A stretch of DNA of 64,000 nt from Bacteroidota bacterium (GCA_019637975.1 JAHBUR010000016.1:29403-93402); one strand, 5' to 3'; shown: positions 1 to 9,659, counted from the first letter of the stretch. Translations and numbers: made by a program. Notes: generated by a model not told the origin, from the letters alone.

Positions 1-940
1 CCTTTGCCTGATCGAACGTTTGTTGTGCCTTTTCGACAAGCGTGACAATGTCACCTTTGCCGAGGATTCTGCCTGCAAGACGTTCAGGATGAAACTTCTC
101 CAGCGCATCGAGCTTCTCCCCCACACTAATAAACTTGATCGGCTTGCCAACAGTTGCGCGTAACGAGAGTGCCGCCCCGCCCCGTGCGTCGCCATCCATT
201 TTTGTCAGCACCGCGCCGTCGAAATTCAGGCGGTCGTTAAACGCTTTTGCCGTGTTGACGGCATCCTGCCCCGTCATCGCATCGACGACGAAGAGGATTT
301 CATTAGGCTTGGTTGAGGTCTTGATCTCCTCAACTTCCTTCATCATCTCTTCATCAACGTGCAGGCGCCCCGCAGTGTCGATGATGACAACATCGCGGGC
401 ATTTTTTCGGGCGTGTTCGATGGATTGCCTGGCAATCTTCACGGCACCGGAATCCCGTTCGGAATACACCGGAACGGAAATCTGTTTCCCGAGTGTAATC
501 AATTGGTCGATTGCGGCAGGCCGGTACACATCTGCGGCAACGAGCAGCGGGCTTCGACCCTGACTCTTCAGGTGGTTGGCCAACTTTCCTGCGAACGTCG
601 TTTTGCCCGATCCCTGCAATCCCGCCACCAGAATAACAGATGGCGGCATTGATGAGAACGAAAGCTCAGCCTTCTTTTCGCCCAGTAACCGTACCAACTC
701 GTCGTAGATGATCTTGACAATGAGTTGTCCCGGGGTAATACTGGAAAGAACTTCTGCGCCTACTGCCCTTTTCTGGACGTCATCTATGAACTGTTTTGCG
801 ACTTTATAGTTGACATCGGCATCAAGCAACACGCGCCGGACTTCACGGAGAGTTTCAGCGACGTTTGCCTCTGAAATCTTTCCCTGGCCTCTTAGCTTCT
901 TCAGCACCCCATCTAATTTCTGACTCAGATCTTCAAACAT
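1..940 (-). CDS. ffh: Signal recognition particle protein Ffh (N-terminal ~313 aa; 3' end outside window)
   Basis: Reading the minus strand from the ATG at 940-938 gives an open frame to the window edge that starts MFEDLSQKLDGVLKKLRGQG. This is the N domain of Ffh, the SRP54 GTPase that binds signal peptides and docks with FtsY at the inner membrane. The P-loop GLQGSGKTT lies near residue 106, followed by a DTAGRLH motif and a TKMDGDARGGAAL motif, which are the G-domain signatures of SRP GTPases. The methionine-rich M domain that binds 4.5S RNA would lie beyond position 1. The frame is open at the edge, so the gene is partial, not broken. It is divergent from the TPR/transglutaminase gene that follows. 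Confidence 0.95.
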   Translation of the reverse strand, partial: MFEDLSQKLDGVLKKLRGQGKISEANVAETLREVRRVLLDADVNYKVAKQFIDDVQKRAVGAEVLSSITPGQLIVKIIYDELVRLLGEKKAELSFSSMPPSVILVAGLQGSGKTTFAGKLANHLKSQGRSPLLVAADVYRPAAIDQLITLGKQISVPVYSERDSGAVKIARQSIEHARKNARDVVIIDTAGRLHVDEEMMKEVEEIKTSTKPNEILFVVDAMTGQDAVNTAKAFNDRLNFDGAVLTKMDGDARGGAALSLRATVGKPIKFISVGEKLDALEKFHPERLAGRILGKGDIVTLVEKAQQTFDQAK

Positions 941-978
941 CGGCTAAACAGGAGAAGTAGCACAAGAAACAGAATCGT

Positions 979-994
979 ACCCATCAAGATGGGT
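979..994. promoter_or_regulatory. Palindrome in the ffh upstream region
   Basis: ACCCATC-AA-GATGGGT is a perfect 7-bp inverted repeat with a 2-base centre, 39-54 bases upstream of the ffh start codon. It could be an operator or a small hairpin in the ffh leader. The divergent region 941-1153 shows no other clear signal. Function is not shown by the sequence. Confidence 0.25.
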
Positions 995-1153
995 GATTAA
1001 AGTACGGAAAAACAAGAAGTTAAGCAAGGCAGTCAGATTAAGAATTGTTAGCATGCCGGGGATTTTCCGCGCTTCTTTGCCTTGAAACTCACGTACCAAT
1101 TGGGTAGAATGAATTACGCATTTTCTGTCAAAACTGCATGTAGGGACTTGATT

Positions 1154-4100
1154 GTGACAAGACTTCAGACGCTCATCCTAACACTTGCTGTCTTTTTCTG
1201 CGGAGTTGTTGCTTTTGCCTCATCATCGAACGATTTGGTTGAGAAGGGGTGGAAGTCGCTTGAGCCGGCCCCGGCCCCGGGAGGCGGACAATCCGAAGCT
1301 GAGAAATACTTCAAGGAGGCAATCGATGCGGACAAATCCAACACCCGGGCACATCTCGGACTTTCTTTACTGTACGAGATGCAAGAACGAAAACTCGAAG
1401 CGTGGAATGCGTTCCGCAACGTCCTGACAACGGAGCAGAACTATTACCCCTACCTCTCGGCGCAATGGCTCTATACGTGGGACGACAAGTTGCGCAATTC
1501 GCCTGCTTCCGGCATGATCGGACTGCTGAATCAACTCACGGAAAAAGCCAACCCGGACGGAATGATGAAAGCGCAGGCAGCCGAGCAATTAGGCACACAT
1601 TTCATGAACCGGGGCGACTTGCCGCAGGCACGGGGCTGGTTCAACACAATGAACGCCATTACGCAGTGGATGGTGATCGGGCCGTTCGACAATATTTCGG
1701 CTTCGGGATTTGACAAGGCGTTTCCGCCGGAATATGAATTTGATCAATCGAAAACGTATGAGGGAAAAAACGGGATTCCGGCAACGTGGTTCGAACCGAA
1801 GGCGATACGATTTGACCGATGGGTCGATTTCACGCGTTACTTTGCTTTCTCACAAGCGGTGTACTATGCCAACGCTTTCATCTTCTCCCCGAAGAAGCAG
1901 TCCGCATGGATACGCATCGGAACGTCGGGATCGCTGAAGGCATTTCTGAATGATGAGGAGATCATCCGGTACTTTGATGAAAACAACAACGATCTCGACA
2001 CCTATATCATCGAAACCGAATTGCAGGAAGGCTGGAACCGGCTCCTCGTCAAATGCGGCTATTCCGAGATCACGCGCTGTAATTTCATGGTACGCGTCAC
2101 AGGCTCATCCGGTGATCCCATCGACGGATTGAACATCTCTCTTTCTGCACAACCCTACACGGTAAAGCCGGGCGCCCAGAGCAGGCATGTCGAGAATTTT
2201 GCCGAGGCGTTCTTCAAGGAAGAAATCAAGAATCATCCCGGGCGGCTGGAGAATTACGTTCTCCTTGCCCAAGTCTACCTTATGAATGACAAAGCTGTTG
2301 AGGCCGAACTGCAGTTGCGGCAAGCGCTGAAACGTTCTCCCAACAACATTCTTCTTGTCAACAAGATACTTGAAGCGTACATCCGGGGACAGAAGTTTGA
2401 CGAGATGACACAAACTCTCGAGAAGCTGCTTACGATTGAGCCCCATGCTCCGAATGCCATCACGTATCGCATTCAACAGGCTATTGACAATGAGGATTAT
2501 GAGACGGCGGAACGTTCGTTGCAACAATTGAAATCGCTTCTTCCCGATTCCGAGCAAGCATACCGCCAGGAGATTGCCCTCTATAGAAAGAAGAAGCAGA
2601 ACGAGAAGGTGCTTGAGCTGAACAAGGAGGCGTATACCAAACATCCCGATGTGTGGGAGTTTGCATATCTCGAAGCGACTCTTGCCCAAACACGGCAGCG
2701 CAATACCGATCGCGCAAAGCAGATCGTCGCGCACTATCTGAAGAACAACTACAACGCCAACGCATTGAGCACGCTTGCGGAATACAGCCTCACATCGAGC
2801 CTCTCCGAATGGGAAGCATACTATGCGAAGATGATCGAGCTGGAACCGGCGGCACCGGGATACCACTACAAAATGGCGAAAGTCTATTCCTCTCTTGAGT
2901 TGTACGACAAAGCTGTACAAGCTATGCGCCGGGCAATAGACATGTGCCCGAACAGCGATTCATACTGGTCGGAATTGGGTGAATTGCATCGCATCATGAA
3001 TGACATTCCACAGGCAATGGGGGCTTATCAATCGGCGTTGAAATTCAACCCCGCCAACTACGATGCGCGTGAAAAGCTCCGCGAACTGCAGGGGAAGAAA
3101 TCGATCTTCTCACATTTCCAATCTGCAGGCATAGACAGCGCGGTCAAGGCCTCGCCCAAATCGGCCGACTATCCGAACGATAACGGCGCCATCCTGCTGG
3201 ACGATACGAAGCGGGTTGTGTTCGACAAGGGAACGTCAATGTCGCAACACGAGTTGCTTGTGAAATTGTTCAATAAAACCGGGATTGACCAGTACAAGGA
3301 GTTCGGCGTTCCGTACAATCCCTACACGGAAACGCTTATCATCGAAAAGGCTGTTGTGATCAAAAAGGACGGGTCGGAGGTGAAAGCCGACGTTTCGAGA
3401 AATGCGATGGTATTCAAGCAGCTTGAGGAGAATGATTGCGTTTACATCAAGTGGAAAACAAAGAACCACTACAATGGCCGGCTATCCAATCAATTCTGGG
3501 ACGAGAACTATTTCAACGGCGGATACCCCGTTGTGCTTGCCCGGTTCAGCCTGCTTGTTCCCGAACAACTCGTGTTCAACCACCGGACGCAACACATGCC
3601 CGACAATCCGGTGAAACGAACAACCGAAGATGGCTTGCTGTATGAATGGTCGCTCGGCAACGAGCCGGCAATCGTGTACGAGGCGGGGATGCCTCCGCTT
3701 ACCGACGTTGCGAAGGTGCTGTATATTTCCAGCATCCAATCGTGGGATTACTTGGTGGATTGGTATACAGACCTCGCGAGAACGAAAACACGCAGCACGT
3801 TCGAAATCCGTGAGCAGGTCGAGGAATTGTTCGAAGGAAAGAAGAATCTGACAGAAGAGGAGAAAATCAGAATCGTCTACGACTTCATCACCGAAAACAT
3901 CCGGTACAGCAGCGTGCCGTTCAGGCAGTCGCCGCTTGTGCCGCAAAAGGCGCGTGACGTTCTCGTGAACCGCATCGGTGATTGTAAGGACGTTGCCACA
4001 CTGTGCATAGCTATGTTGCGTGAAGTCGGCATCACGGCGCATCATGTTCTCGTCAACACGGCGGATCAGGGGTCGAATGCAAACATCCTGCCGACCATCG

Positions 4101-4915
4101 CGTTCAATCATGCAATTGCGGCGGTGGAAACCGAGCAAGGAATCCGCTATCTCGATTTGACGGCAAACAATTTTCCGTACGGCTCTGCTCCGTCTCCCGA
4201 TATCAATGCGTTCTCTCTTCTCATTGCCCCGAACAACACAAAGCCGGGGTATCTCGGCAAAAAGGAATTCAGCCCCAGCAACGTGCATCGAAAGACAACA
4301 GTAACGATTGCCGTCGACAACAGCATCAGCGTCCGGCATGAATCGAAGAGAACGGGCGTCGAGACGGCAAGCGTACGGTTTTTCTATCGCGATAGAAGCC
4401 CATCGGATAGGGAGAAACTCTATGTGCAGGGGCTGACATCGGACTTCCCCAACGTACGGTTGACTTCGCTGAGTTTCACCGGCCTTGATACCGTTACGGA
4501 TGTTGTGACCGTGAGTTCGGGATTCGAAGTGCCTGACTATGTGTCCGAATCGGGAAGGTTCAGGTTTCTCAAGCTGCCGTGGGCGGATAAGCTCGGCCCG
4601 AACTCCGCTCTTGTACACGATACGCGGATGTATCCCATCGTGGACTACTCGCACGAAGATACATTGCGGGAGCAACTTACCGTCAAGCTTCCGAAAGGAT
4701 ACGTCGTGGAAGGCCTCCCCCCGAAAGCGAAGCTCACCTCCGAAGCAGCGGAGTATTCGGTTTCATACAAACTGTCGGGAGGGGCGTTATTGGCGACGCG
4801 TGAGTTTATCAGAAAGAAGAACACCGTTCTGCCGGAAGAATACGCCGCGTACAGGAAGTTTTACAACGACGCGTTGAAGGAAGACACAAGGCAGATTGTC
4901 TTGAGGAAGAAATGA
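1154..4915 (+). CDS. Secreted TPR protein with DUF3857 and transglutaminase-like domain
   Basis: A 1253-aa exported protein. I chose the GTG at 1154 because AGGGA lies 7 bases upstream and it opens directly into a signal peptide (MTRLQTLILTLAVFFCGVVA). In-frame starts at 1082 and 1109 would put extra charged residues ahead of it. Order of domains: N-terminal TPR-like helices, a beta-rich segment beginning WMVIGPFDN (about residue 170 on), a second TPR array (about 350-660), a DUF3857 domain (about 710-880), then a transglutaminase core. The likely catalytic Cys is residue 944 in RIGDCKDVATL, with a His in AFNHAIAAV and an Asp in RYLDLTANN, so the triad is intact. Family members are envelope proteins with unproven cross-linking or protease activity. 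Substrate unknown. Confidence 0.85.
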   Translation: MTRLQTLILTLAVFFCGVVAFASSSNDLVEKGWKSLEPAPAPGGGQSEAEKYFKEAIDADKSNTRAHLGLSLLYEMQERKLEAWNAFRNVLTTEQNYYPYLSAQWLYTWDDKLRNSPASGMIGLLNQLTEKANPDGMMKAQAAEQLGTHFMNRGDLPQARGWFNTMNAITQWMVIGPFDNISASGFDKAFPPEYEFDQSKTYEGKNGIPATWFEPKAIRFDRWVDFTRYFAFSQAVYYANAFIFSPKKQSAWIRIGTSGSLKAFLNDEEIIRYFDENNNDLDTYIIETELQEGWNRLLVKCGYSEITRCNFMVRVTGSSGDPIDGLNISLSAQPYTVKPGAQSRHVENFAEAFFKEEIKNHPGRLENYVLLAQVYLMNDKAVEAELQLRQALKRSPNNILLVNKILEAYIRGQKFDEMTQTLEKLLTIEPHAPNAITYRIQQAIDNEDYETAERSLQQLKSLLPDSEQAYRQEIALYRKKKQNEKVLELNKEAYTKHPDVWEFAYLEATLAQTRQRNTDRAKQIVAHYLKNNYNANALSTLAEYSLTSSLSEWEAYYAKMIELEPAAPGYHYKMAKVYSSLELYDKAVQAMRRAIDMCPNSDSYWSELGELHRIMNDIPQAMGAYQSALKFNPANYDAREKLRELQGKKSIFSHFQSAGIDSAVKASPKSADYPNDNGAILLDDTKRVVFDKGTSMSQHELLVKLFNKTGIDQYKEFGVPYNPYTETLIIEKAVVIKKDGSEVKADVSRNAMVFKQLEENDCVYIKWKTKNHYNGRLSNQFWDENYFNGGYPVVLARFSLLVPEQLVFNHRTQHMPDNPVKRTTEDGLLYEWSLGNEPAIVYEAGMPPLTDVAKVLYISSIQSWDYLVDWYTDLARTKTRSTFEIREQVEELFEGKKNLTEEEKIRIVYDFITENIRYSSVPFRQSPLVPQKARDVLVNRIGDCKDVATLCIAMLREVGITAHHVLVNTADQGSNANILPTIAFNHAIAAVETEQGIRYLDLTANNFPYGSAPSPDINAFSLLIAPNNTKPGYLGKKEFSPSNVHRKTTVTIAVDNSISVRHESKRTGVETASVRFFYRDRSPSDREKLYVQGLTSDFPNVRLTSLSFTGLDTVTDVVTVSSGFEVPDYVSESGRFRFLKLPWADKLGPNSALVHDTRMYPIVDYSHEDTLREQLTVKLPKGYVVEGLPPKAKLTSEAAEYSVSYKLSGGALLATREFIRKKNTVLPEEYAAYRKFYNDALKEDTRQIVLRKK

Positions 4916-4937
4916 AATACACTTGGAGGACGCTGTT

Positions 4938-5168
4938 ATGGAATTAACTCTTGAAGAGATGGCCATGAGACTGCTTGGTCTCCCGGCGTCTTCGCGTGCG
5001 ATGCTTGCCGAAAGACTCATTGAAAGTCTTGACGAGACAGAAGACGACGAAGTCGAACGTCTATGGATTCAAGAAGCGGAGGTTCGTCTTCAATCTATTC
5101 TTGAGGGCAAAGCAAAAACCCGGCCCGCTGATCAAGTTTTTCGGGAAGCACGAGAGAAGCTTGGATGA
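4938..5168 (+). CDS. Antitoxin of the 'addiction module component' (Unstab_antitox) family
   Basis: A 76-aa acidic protein starting MELTLEEMAMRLLGLP. The LxLPxxxRAxLAExLIESLD pattern followed by a W and an acidic tail is typical of the small antitoxins (TIGR02574-like) encoded with ParE/RelE toxins. The ATG at 4938 has TTGGAGGA 7 bases upstream; a TTG at 4923 is in frame but lies inside that ribosome-binding site. Its stop codon overlaps the toxin's start in an ATGA (5165-5168), which implies translational coupling. Expected role: bind and neutralise the toxin and possibly autoregulate the pair. Confidence 0.85.
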   Translation: MELTLEEMAMRLLGLPASSRAMLAERLIESLDETEDDEVERLWIQEAEVRLQSILEGKAKTRPADQVFREAREKLG

Positions 5169-5460
5169 AGCTTCTCGAATTCGATTCAAATGCCGAGCAG
5201 GAAATGCTGGAAGCGGCTTTTTCTATGAAGAACGTCAGGTGAAGCTTGGCGTTGCATTTCTGAAAGAGATAGAGAGGGCGGTCCGACGATTGATTCGGTT
5301 TCCTGAATCGGGGGTTATCGTTAGCCAGAGGATTCGCCGTTCAATGGTGAAGAAATTTCCATACGCTGTTCTGTACTCGAATCAACCGGAGAAAATCGTT
5401 ATTGTTGCCGTAATGCACTGTCGAAGAAAACCGGGCTATTGGAAGAAGAGATTGCGATGA
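5165..5460 (+). pseudogene. ParE/RelE-type toxin, interrupted by a one-base frameshift
   Basis: From the ATG at 5165 the protein begins MKLLEFDSNAEQEMLEAAF, the usual start of this toxin family, but the frame closes at about 5240. The rest of the toxin (FYEERQVKLGVAFLKEIERA through AVMHCRRKPGYWKKRLR) continues in the -1 frame. The join is the T run at 5218-5222. With six T instead of five, the codons would read EAAFFYEER, exactly the family pattern, so one base seems missing. It could be an inactivated toxin, a homopolymer sequencing error, or -1 ribosomal slippage on GCTTTTTC. All C-terminal hallmarks are kept, with no second lesion. ParE-type toxins act on gyrase and RelE-type toxins cleave mRNA; the sequence alone does not decide which. 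Confidence 0.75.
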
Positions 5461-6134
5461 TGAACAAACTCACTCTTGTTTGTATTGTCGTGTCGCTTGG
5501 CGTGTCTGAATTCGTTCATACGCAGCCGGCAAAGATTTCCAGTGCCCTCAAAATTGCGCGGCTAAAATACTCCGGCGGCGGCGATTGGTACAATGATCAG
5601 TCGGCGGAAGTCAACCTGCTGAGGTTTGTCCGGGAGAATACCAACATCCACGTCGAGCCGACGTATGAATTTGTGGATCTGAACAGCGAGCAGTTGTTTA
5701 CATACCCGATGCTGTTCATGACGGGGCATGGCAACATTTCCTTCAACGAGCAAGAGGTACGGCGTCTGCGAACATATTTGGAGAACGGCGGCTTTCTCTA
5801 TGCCGATGACGACTATGGAATGGATAAGGCGTTCCGCCGCGAAATGAAGAAGATCTTTCCGGGACAAGAGCTTGTTGAACTACCGTTCAGCCACGACATC
5901 TATCGCAATCAGTTCGAATTCCCGGGCGGTCCGCCGAAAACACACGAGCATGACGGGAAGCCGGCACAGGGCTTCGGATTGTTTCATAACGGGCGGCTTG
6001 TTGTGTACTACACATTCGAATCCAACCCGAGCGATGGCTGGGCCGATCCCGAAGTTCATAACAACACTCCCCAAAAACGGGAAGAGGCCCTGAGGTTCGG
6101 AACAAACATCATTGTATGGGCGTTGACGAATTGA
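5457..6134 (+). CDS. DUF4159 family secreted protein
   Basis: A 225-aa protein with an N-terminal signal peptide (MMNKLTLVCIVVSLGVSEFV). The start at 5457 overlaps the toxin stop (ATGA) and has GGAAGAAGAG upstream. The body matches DUF4159: the ARLKYSGGGDWYND opening, FMTGHGNISFNEQEV, then LRTYLENGGFLYADDDYG, a flavodoxin/GATase1-like layout with no obvious catalytic Cys. In this phylum DUF4159 genes often sit beside DUF4175 and MoxR/Bat-type genes, and here DUF4175 follows directly. Biochemical role unknown. Confidence 0.85.
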   Translation: MMNKLTLVCIVVSLGVSEFVHTQPAKISSALKIARLKYSGGGDWYNDQSAEVNLLRFVRENTNIHVEPTYEFVDLNSEQLFTYPMLFMTGHGNISFNEQEVRRLRTYLENGGFLYADDDYGMDKAFRREMKKIFPGQELVELPFSHDIYRNQFEFPGGPPKTHEHDGKPAQGFGLFHNGRLVVYYTFESNPSDGWADPEVHNNTPQKREEALRFGTNIIVWALTN

Positions 6135-6155
6135 GAGCTATGTCGTGAGAGGCAA

Positions 6156-9100
6156 ATGAGCGAAAATACCCCAAAAATACTCAGCGAGTTGACGGACAGA
6201 CTTTCCGCCGTACGAAGGAAGGAGAATTCTTCTTCTCTTCTTTACGGCATCTTATTTTCTGCTTCCGTGATGGTCGTTGCTGCGGGATCGATGATTCTTA
6301 TTGAACAGATATTCTATCTGCCGGCTCCGGCCAGAACGATCATTTTTTGGGTCGTCACCGCTGCCGCAATCGGCTTGCTTGGATGGTTTGTTTTTCGTCC
6401 GTTGCTGACGCGGTTCGGTTTGCTGCCCGCAGAAAGCGATTCGCAAACGGCGGAAAAAGTCGGCAAGGCATTCCCGGGCATCAACGATCATCTCGTCAAC
6501 ATCCTTCAACTATACAAAGAGAAAGACAGCACACAATATTATTCTCCCGATCTCATTGATGCCTCGTTTGAAGATGTCAGGAAAGAAATCGAACCCGTTG
6601 ATTTCACTTCTGCAGTAAGCTATGCGCCTGCCCGGAAGTGGGGAAGGATTTTCGGATTGGTATGTGGAGTTACGGTGCTTCTCTTTGCGGTCTTTCCTTC
6701 CGGCTTTCTTGGGGCTGCAAACCGGCTTTTGCATTACAGCGAATCGTTTGAAACTCCGCAGCCGTTCCGGTTCATCGTCGAACCGGGCAACAAGGAAGTC
6801 GTAAAGGGTGCCCCGGTGCCGATTGTAGTGAAGGTGGAAGGCGTGCCTCAAAAGCAGATCACGCTTTCATCAAAGCCGTCGGGTCAAATTCAGTTTGAAG
6901 AAAGGACTCTTGTCGCCAACGCAGACGGTACGTTCAACTACGAAATGCCCGCATTGAAATCCACGACAATATATCGGGCAAGCGCAGGCGATGTTTCCAG
7001 CGACGAGTACACGCTGACGGTCATCGACAGGCCGATGGCAAAGATGCTGCGCGTGAACCTCAGCTTCCCATCGTATGCAAAACTCCCGCCGCGTCAGCTT
7101 GATGATAATGTCGGGGATGTGACGGCGCTGAGGGGAACACGTATCACGCTTTCTCTCGAAGCAAACAAATCCCTTGCTGAAGCGAAGCTCGTTTTCACAC
7201 AACCGGCAAATGAACCGAATAGAAAACCGATCACACACCCCCTCACCGTTTCGGGAAACAAAGCATCCGGTTCGCTGATGTTGCTCAGAGAGCAGACGTA
7301 CTACATTCATCTCGTCGACGAAGAGAATATCACAAGCGCCGAGCCGATTGAATACTCACTCAAGATTGTGCCCGACGCATTCCCGACCGCACAAATACTC
7401 TTCCCCGGAACCAATATTGATATTGCCGAGAACAGCCGGCTCAATATGCTGTACAAAATCACCGATGACTTCGGCTTCTCATCGTTGCGACTCGCGTACC
7501 GGCTCATTCAGTCGCGCTACGAGCAGCCGTGGGAAGATTTCCGGTATCTCGCCGTTACGATTCCTACCGCAATCACAAACGAGGGAGACATTGCCCATCT
7601 CTGGCCGCTTTCCGAACTCAATCTTGTTCCGGAAGATGTTGTGAGTTATTATCTCGAAGTGTTCGATAACGACAACATCTCCGGTCCGAAATCAGGACGA
7701 AGCGAAATCTACACGTTACGTCTTCCCTCACTCGAAGAAGTGTTTGCCGATCTCAACCAGTCTCACGATGTGAGTCTTGAGGCGATGAAGGAATCGTTGA
7801 AACAAGCGGAAGAAGCAAAGAAAGAGCTTGAACAACTTCAGCAGGAAATGCGGAAGAACCAGCAGAAGATGGACTGGCAGCAGCAAAAGAAAGCCGAGGA
7901 GATGCTGAAGAAATATGAAGAGATTCAAAAGAAGATGGAGGAAGTGAACAAGACCATCAATGAGATGGTGCAGAAGATGGAGAAGAACGAAGTTCTCTCG
8001 CAGGAGACGCTGGAGAAATACCAGGAACTGCAAGAGCTGATGGAACAAATGAACTCGCCGGAGTTTGCCGACGCAATGAAGAAAATGCAGCAGGCCATGC
8101 AGCAGATGAATCCCGAGCAGATGCGGCAGGCGATGCAGAATTTCCAGTTCAACGAGGAGAATTTCCGCAAGAGCATCGAGCGGACGATGAACCTTCTGAA
8201 GCGTATTCAAATCGAACAGAAGATGGACGAAGCGATCAAGCGGGCGGAAGAAATGATGAAGAAGCAGGAAGACCTGCAGAAGCAAACCGAGCAAACGAAT
8301 CCCTCGGACAAGAACAAGCTCGACGATCTTGCCCAGCAGCAGAAGGACTTGAAGGAAATGCTCGAGCAACTGCAAAAGGAACTTGCCGAGTTGCAGAAGA
8401 AGATGCAGGAATTTCCCGCCGAGATGCCTCTCGACGAAATGCAGAAGGCGCAGGAACAACTCTATCAGAGTCAACTCGACGAGATGATGGAACAGATTGC
8501 CCAACAGATGCAGCAGCAACAACTCTCGCAGGCAATGCAGAACCAGCAAAGCGCCCGGCAGAAGATGCAGCAATTCATGCAACAGATGCAGCAGATGCAG
8601 CAAGCGATGCGGCAAAACCAGCAGCGGCAGATCGTGAACGAAATGCGGCGGGCGCTGCAGGATTTGCTGAATCTCTCGAAACGGCAGGAACAACTCAAAA
8701 ACCAGTCGCAACGGATGGAGCCGAACTCGCAGCAGTACCGCGATAACGCCCAGCAACAAATGGATGTTCTGCGCGACCTCGCAAACGTCACGCAGGGACT
8801 GTCACGCCTTTCACAGAAAACATTCGCCATCACGCCCGAGCTCGGCAAATCCATCGGCGATGCGATGCGGCAAATGAACCAGGCGATGCAATCGCTGGAC
8901 CAACGAAGCGGCAATCAGGCGGGGGCACAGCAGCAGGGGGCAATGGGTTCATTGAACGAAGCAGCAGACCAATTGCAGAGCGGCATCAACGGCATGATGC
9001 AGGGCGGACAAGGGATGGGCATGGGCATGGCGGGATTCATGCAGCGACTGCAACAGATGAGCGGGCAGCAACAAGGGATCAATCAAGGAACGCAGAGCCT

Positions 9101-9572
9101 GCAGGGAATGTCGCAACAGCAGATGGCGGAGATGGGACGACTTGCCGCCGAACAGGGAATGGTAAGAAAGTCGCTTGAGCAACTCGCGAAAGAGGCGGCG
9201 CAAAGCGGCGAGTTGAGCAAGATGTTAGGCGACCTCAACCGCGTTGCACAAGACATGCGCGAAGTACAGACGGATCTCGCCCAGGGTAATGTCAACCCCG
9301 AAACGATGAAGAAGCAGGAACGGATTCTCTCGCGCCTGCTCGACTCACAACGCTCGGCGCGTGAACGTGACTTCGAGAAGAAACGCCGCGCAGAATCAGG
9401 CACGAATGTAGCGCGCCGCAGTCCCGGCGAGATTGACCTGACGACGCAGGAAGGCCGCAACCGCCTCCGGCAAGACTTGCAGAAAGCCATTGACGAAGGC
9501 TACGCAAGAGACTATCAGGAGTTGATCAAGAAGTATTATGAGGCGTTGGAGAAGATGGAGAGGGAGAACTAA
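6156..9572 (+). CDS. DUF4175 family membrane protein with a long Gln/Met-rich coiled coil
   Basis: A 1138-aa inner-membrane protein. Two hydrophobic segments near residues 27-80 and a third near 168-190 anchor it. A periplasmic region of about 330 residues with beta-domain character follows (FRFIVEPGNKEVVKGAPVP onward). From about residue 530 to 1060 the sequence is almost entirely Gln, Met, Glu and Lys with heptad patterning, a very long predicted coiled coil. The C-terminus is charged and ends in a conserved-looking helix (LRQDLQKAIDEGYARDYQEL). DUF4175 proteins of Bacteroidota share this architecture, and their function is not established. The start follows a GAGAGG ribosome-binding site. 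Confidence 0.85.
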   Translation: MSENTPKILSELTDRLSAVRRKENSSSLLYGILFSASVMVVAAGSMILIEQIFYLPAPARTIIFWVVTAAAIGLLGWFVFRPLLTRFGLLPAESDSQTAEKVGKAFPGINDHLVNILQLYKEKDSTQYYSPDLIDASFEDVRKEIEPVDFTSAVSYAPARKWGRIFGLVCGVTVLLFAVFPSGFLGAANRLLHYSESFETPQPFRFIVEPGNKEVVKGAPVPIVVKVEGVPQKQITLSSKPSGQIQFEERTLVANADGTFNYEMPALKSTTIYRASAGDVSSDEYTLTVIDRPMAKMLRVNLSFPSYAKLPPRQLDDNVGDVTALRGTRITLSLEANKSLAEAKLVFTQPANEPNRKPITHPLTVSGNKASGSLMLLREQTYYIHLVDEENITSAEPIEYSLKIVPDAFPTAQILFPGTNIDIAENSRLNMLYKITDDFGFSSLRLAYRLIQSRYEQPWEDFRYLAVTIPTAITNEGDIAHLWPLSELNLVPEDVVSYYLEVFDNDNISGPKSGRSEIYTLRLPSLEEVFADLNQSHDVSLEAMKESLKQAEEAKKELEQLQQEMRKNQQKMDWQQQKKAEEMLKKYEEIQKKMEEVNKTINEMVQKMEKNEVLSQETLEKYQELQELMEQMNSPEFADAMKKMQQAMQQMNPEQMRQAMQNFQFNEENFRKSIERTMNLLKRIQIEQKMDEAIKRAEEMMKKQEDLQKQTEQTNPSDKNKLDDLAQQQKDLKEMLEQLQKELAELQKKMQEFPAEMPLDEMQKAQEQLYQSQLDEMMEQIAQQMQQQQLSQAMQNQQSARQKMQQFMQQMQQMQQAMRQNQQRQIVNEMRRALQDLLNLSKRQEQLKNQSQRMEPNSQQYRDNAQQQMDVLRDLANVTQGLSRLSQKTFAITPELGKSIGDAMRQMNQAMQSLDQRSGNQAGAQQQGAMGSLNEAADQLQSGINGMMQGGQGMGMGMAGFMQRLQQMSGQQQGINQGTQSLQGMSQQQMAEMGRLAAEQGMVRKSLEQLAKEAAQSGELSKMLGDLNRVAQDMREVQTDLAQGNVNPETMKKQERILSRLLDSQRSARERDFEKKRRAESGTNVARRSPGEIDLTTQEGRNRLRQDLQKAIDEGYARDYQELIKKYYEALEKMEREN

Positions 9573-9583
9573 TTACGGCATGT

Positions 9584-9659
9584 TGTAAGGACACGACCCC
9601 GTCGTGTCCTTCGCTTAACTGTGAACACGAAGAGGGCATGACTGAGTCATGTCCCTACA
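9584..9659. repeat. Inverted pair of similar palindromes (REP/BIME-like element)
   Basis: Unit 1 (9584-9613) contains AAGGACACGAC-CCC-GTCGTGTCCTT, an 11-bp perfect stem. Unit 2 (9628-9659), read on the minus strand, is TGTAGGGACATGACTCAGTC followed by ATGCCCTCTTCG. It aligns with unit 1 at most positions, so the two units face each other across a 14-base spacer (9614-9627). This head-to-head arrangement of imperfect palindromes is the layout of REP/BIME repeats. It sits 12 bases past the DUF4175 stop and could also end transcription. No transposase (RAYT) gene is in the window. Confidence 0.6.

Noticed and set aside
7728..8759. Large minus-strand open frame (343 aa, Leu/His-rich)
   Set aside because: It is antisense to the Gln/Met-rich coiled coil, whose codons read as Leu and His on the other strand. 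No start signal or family match.
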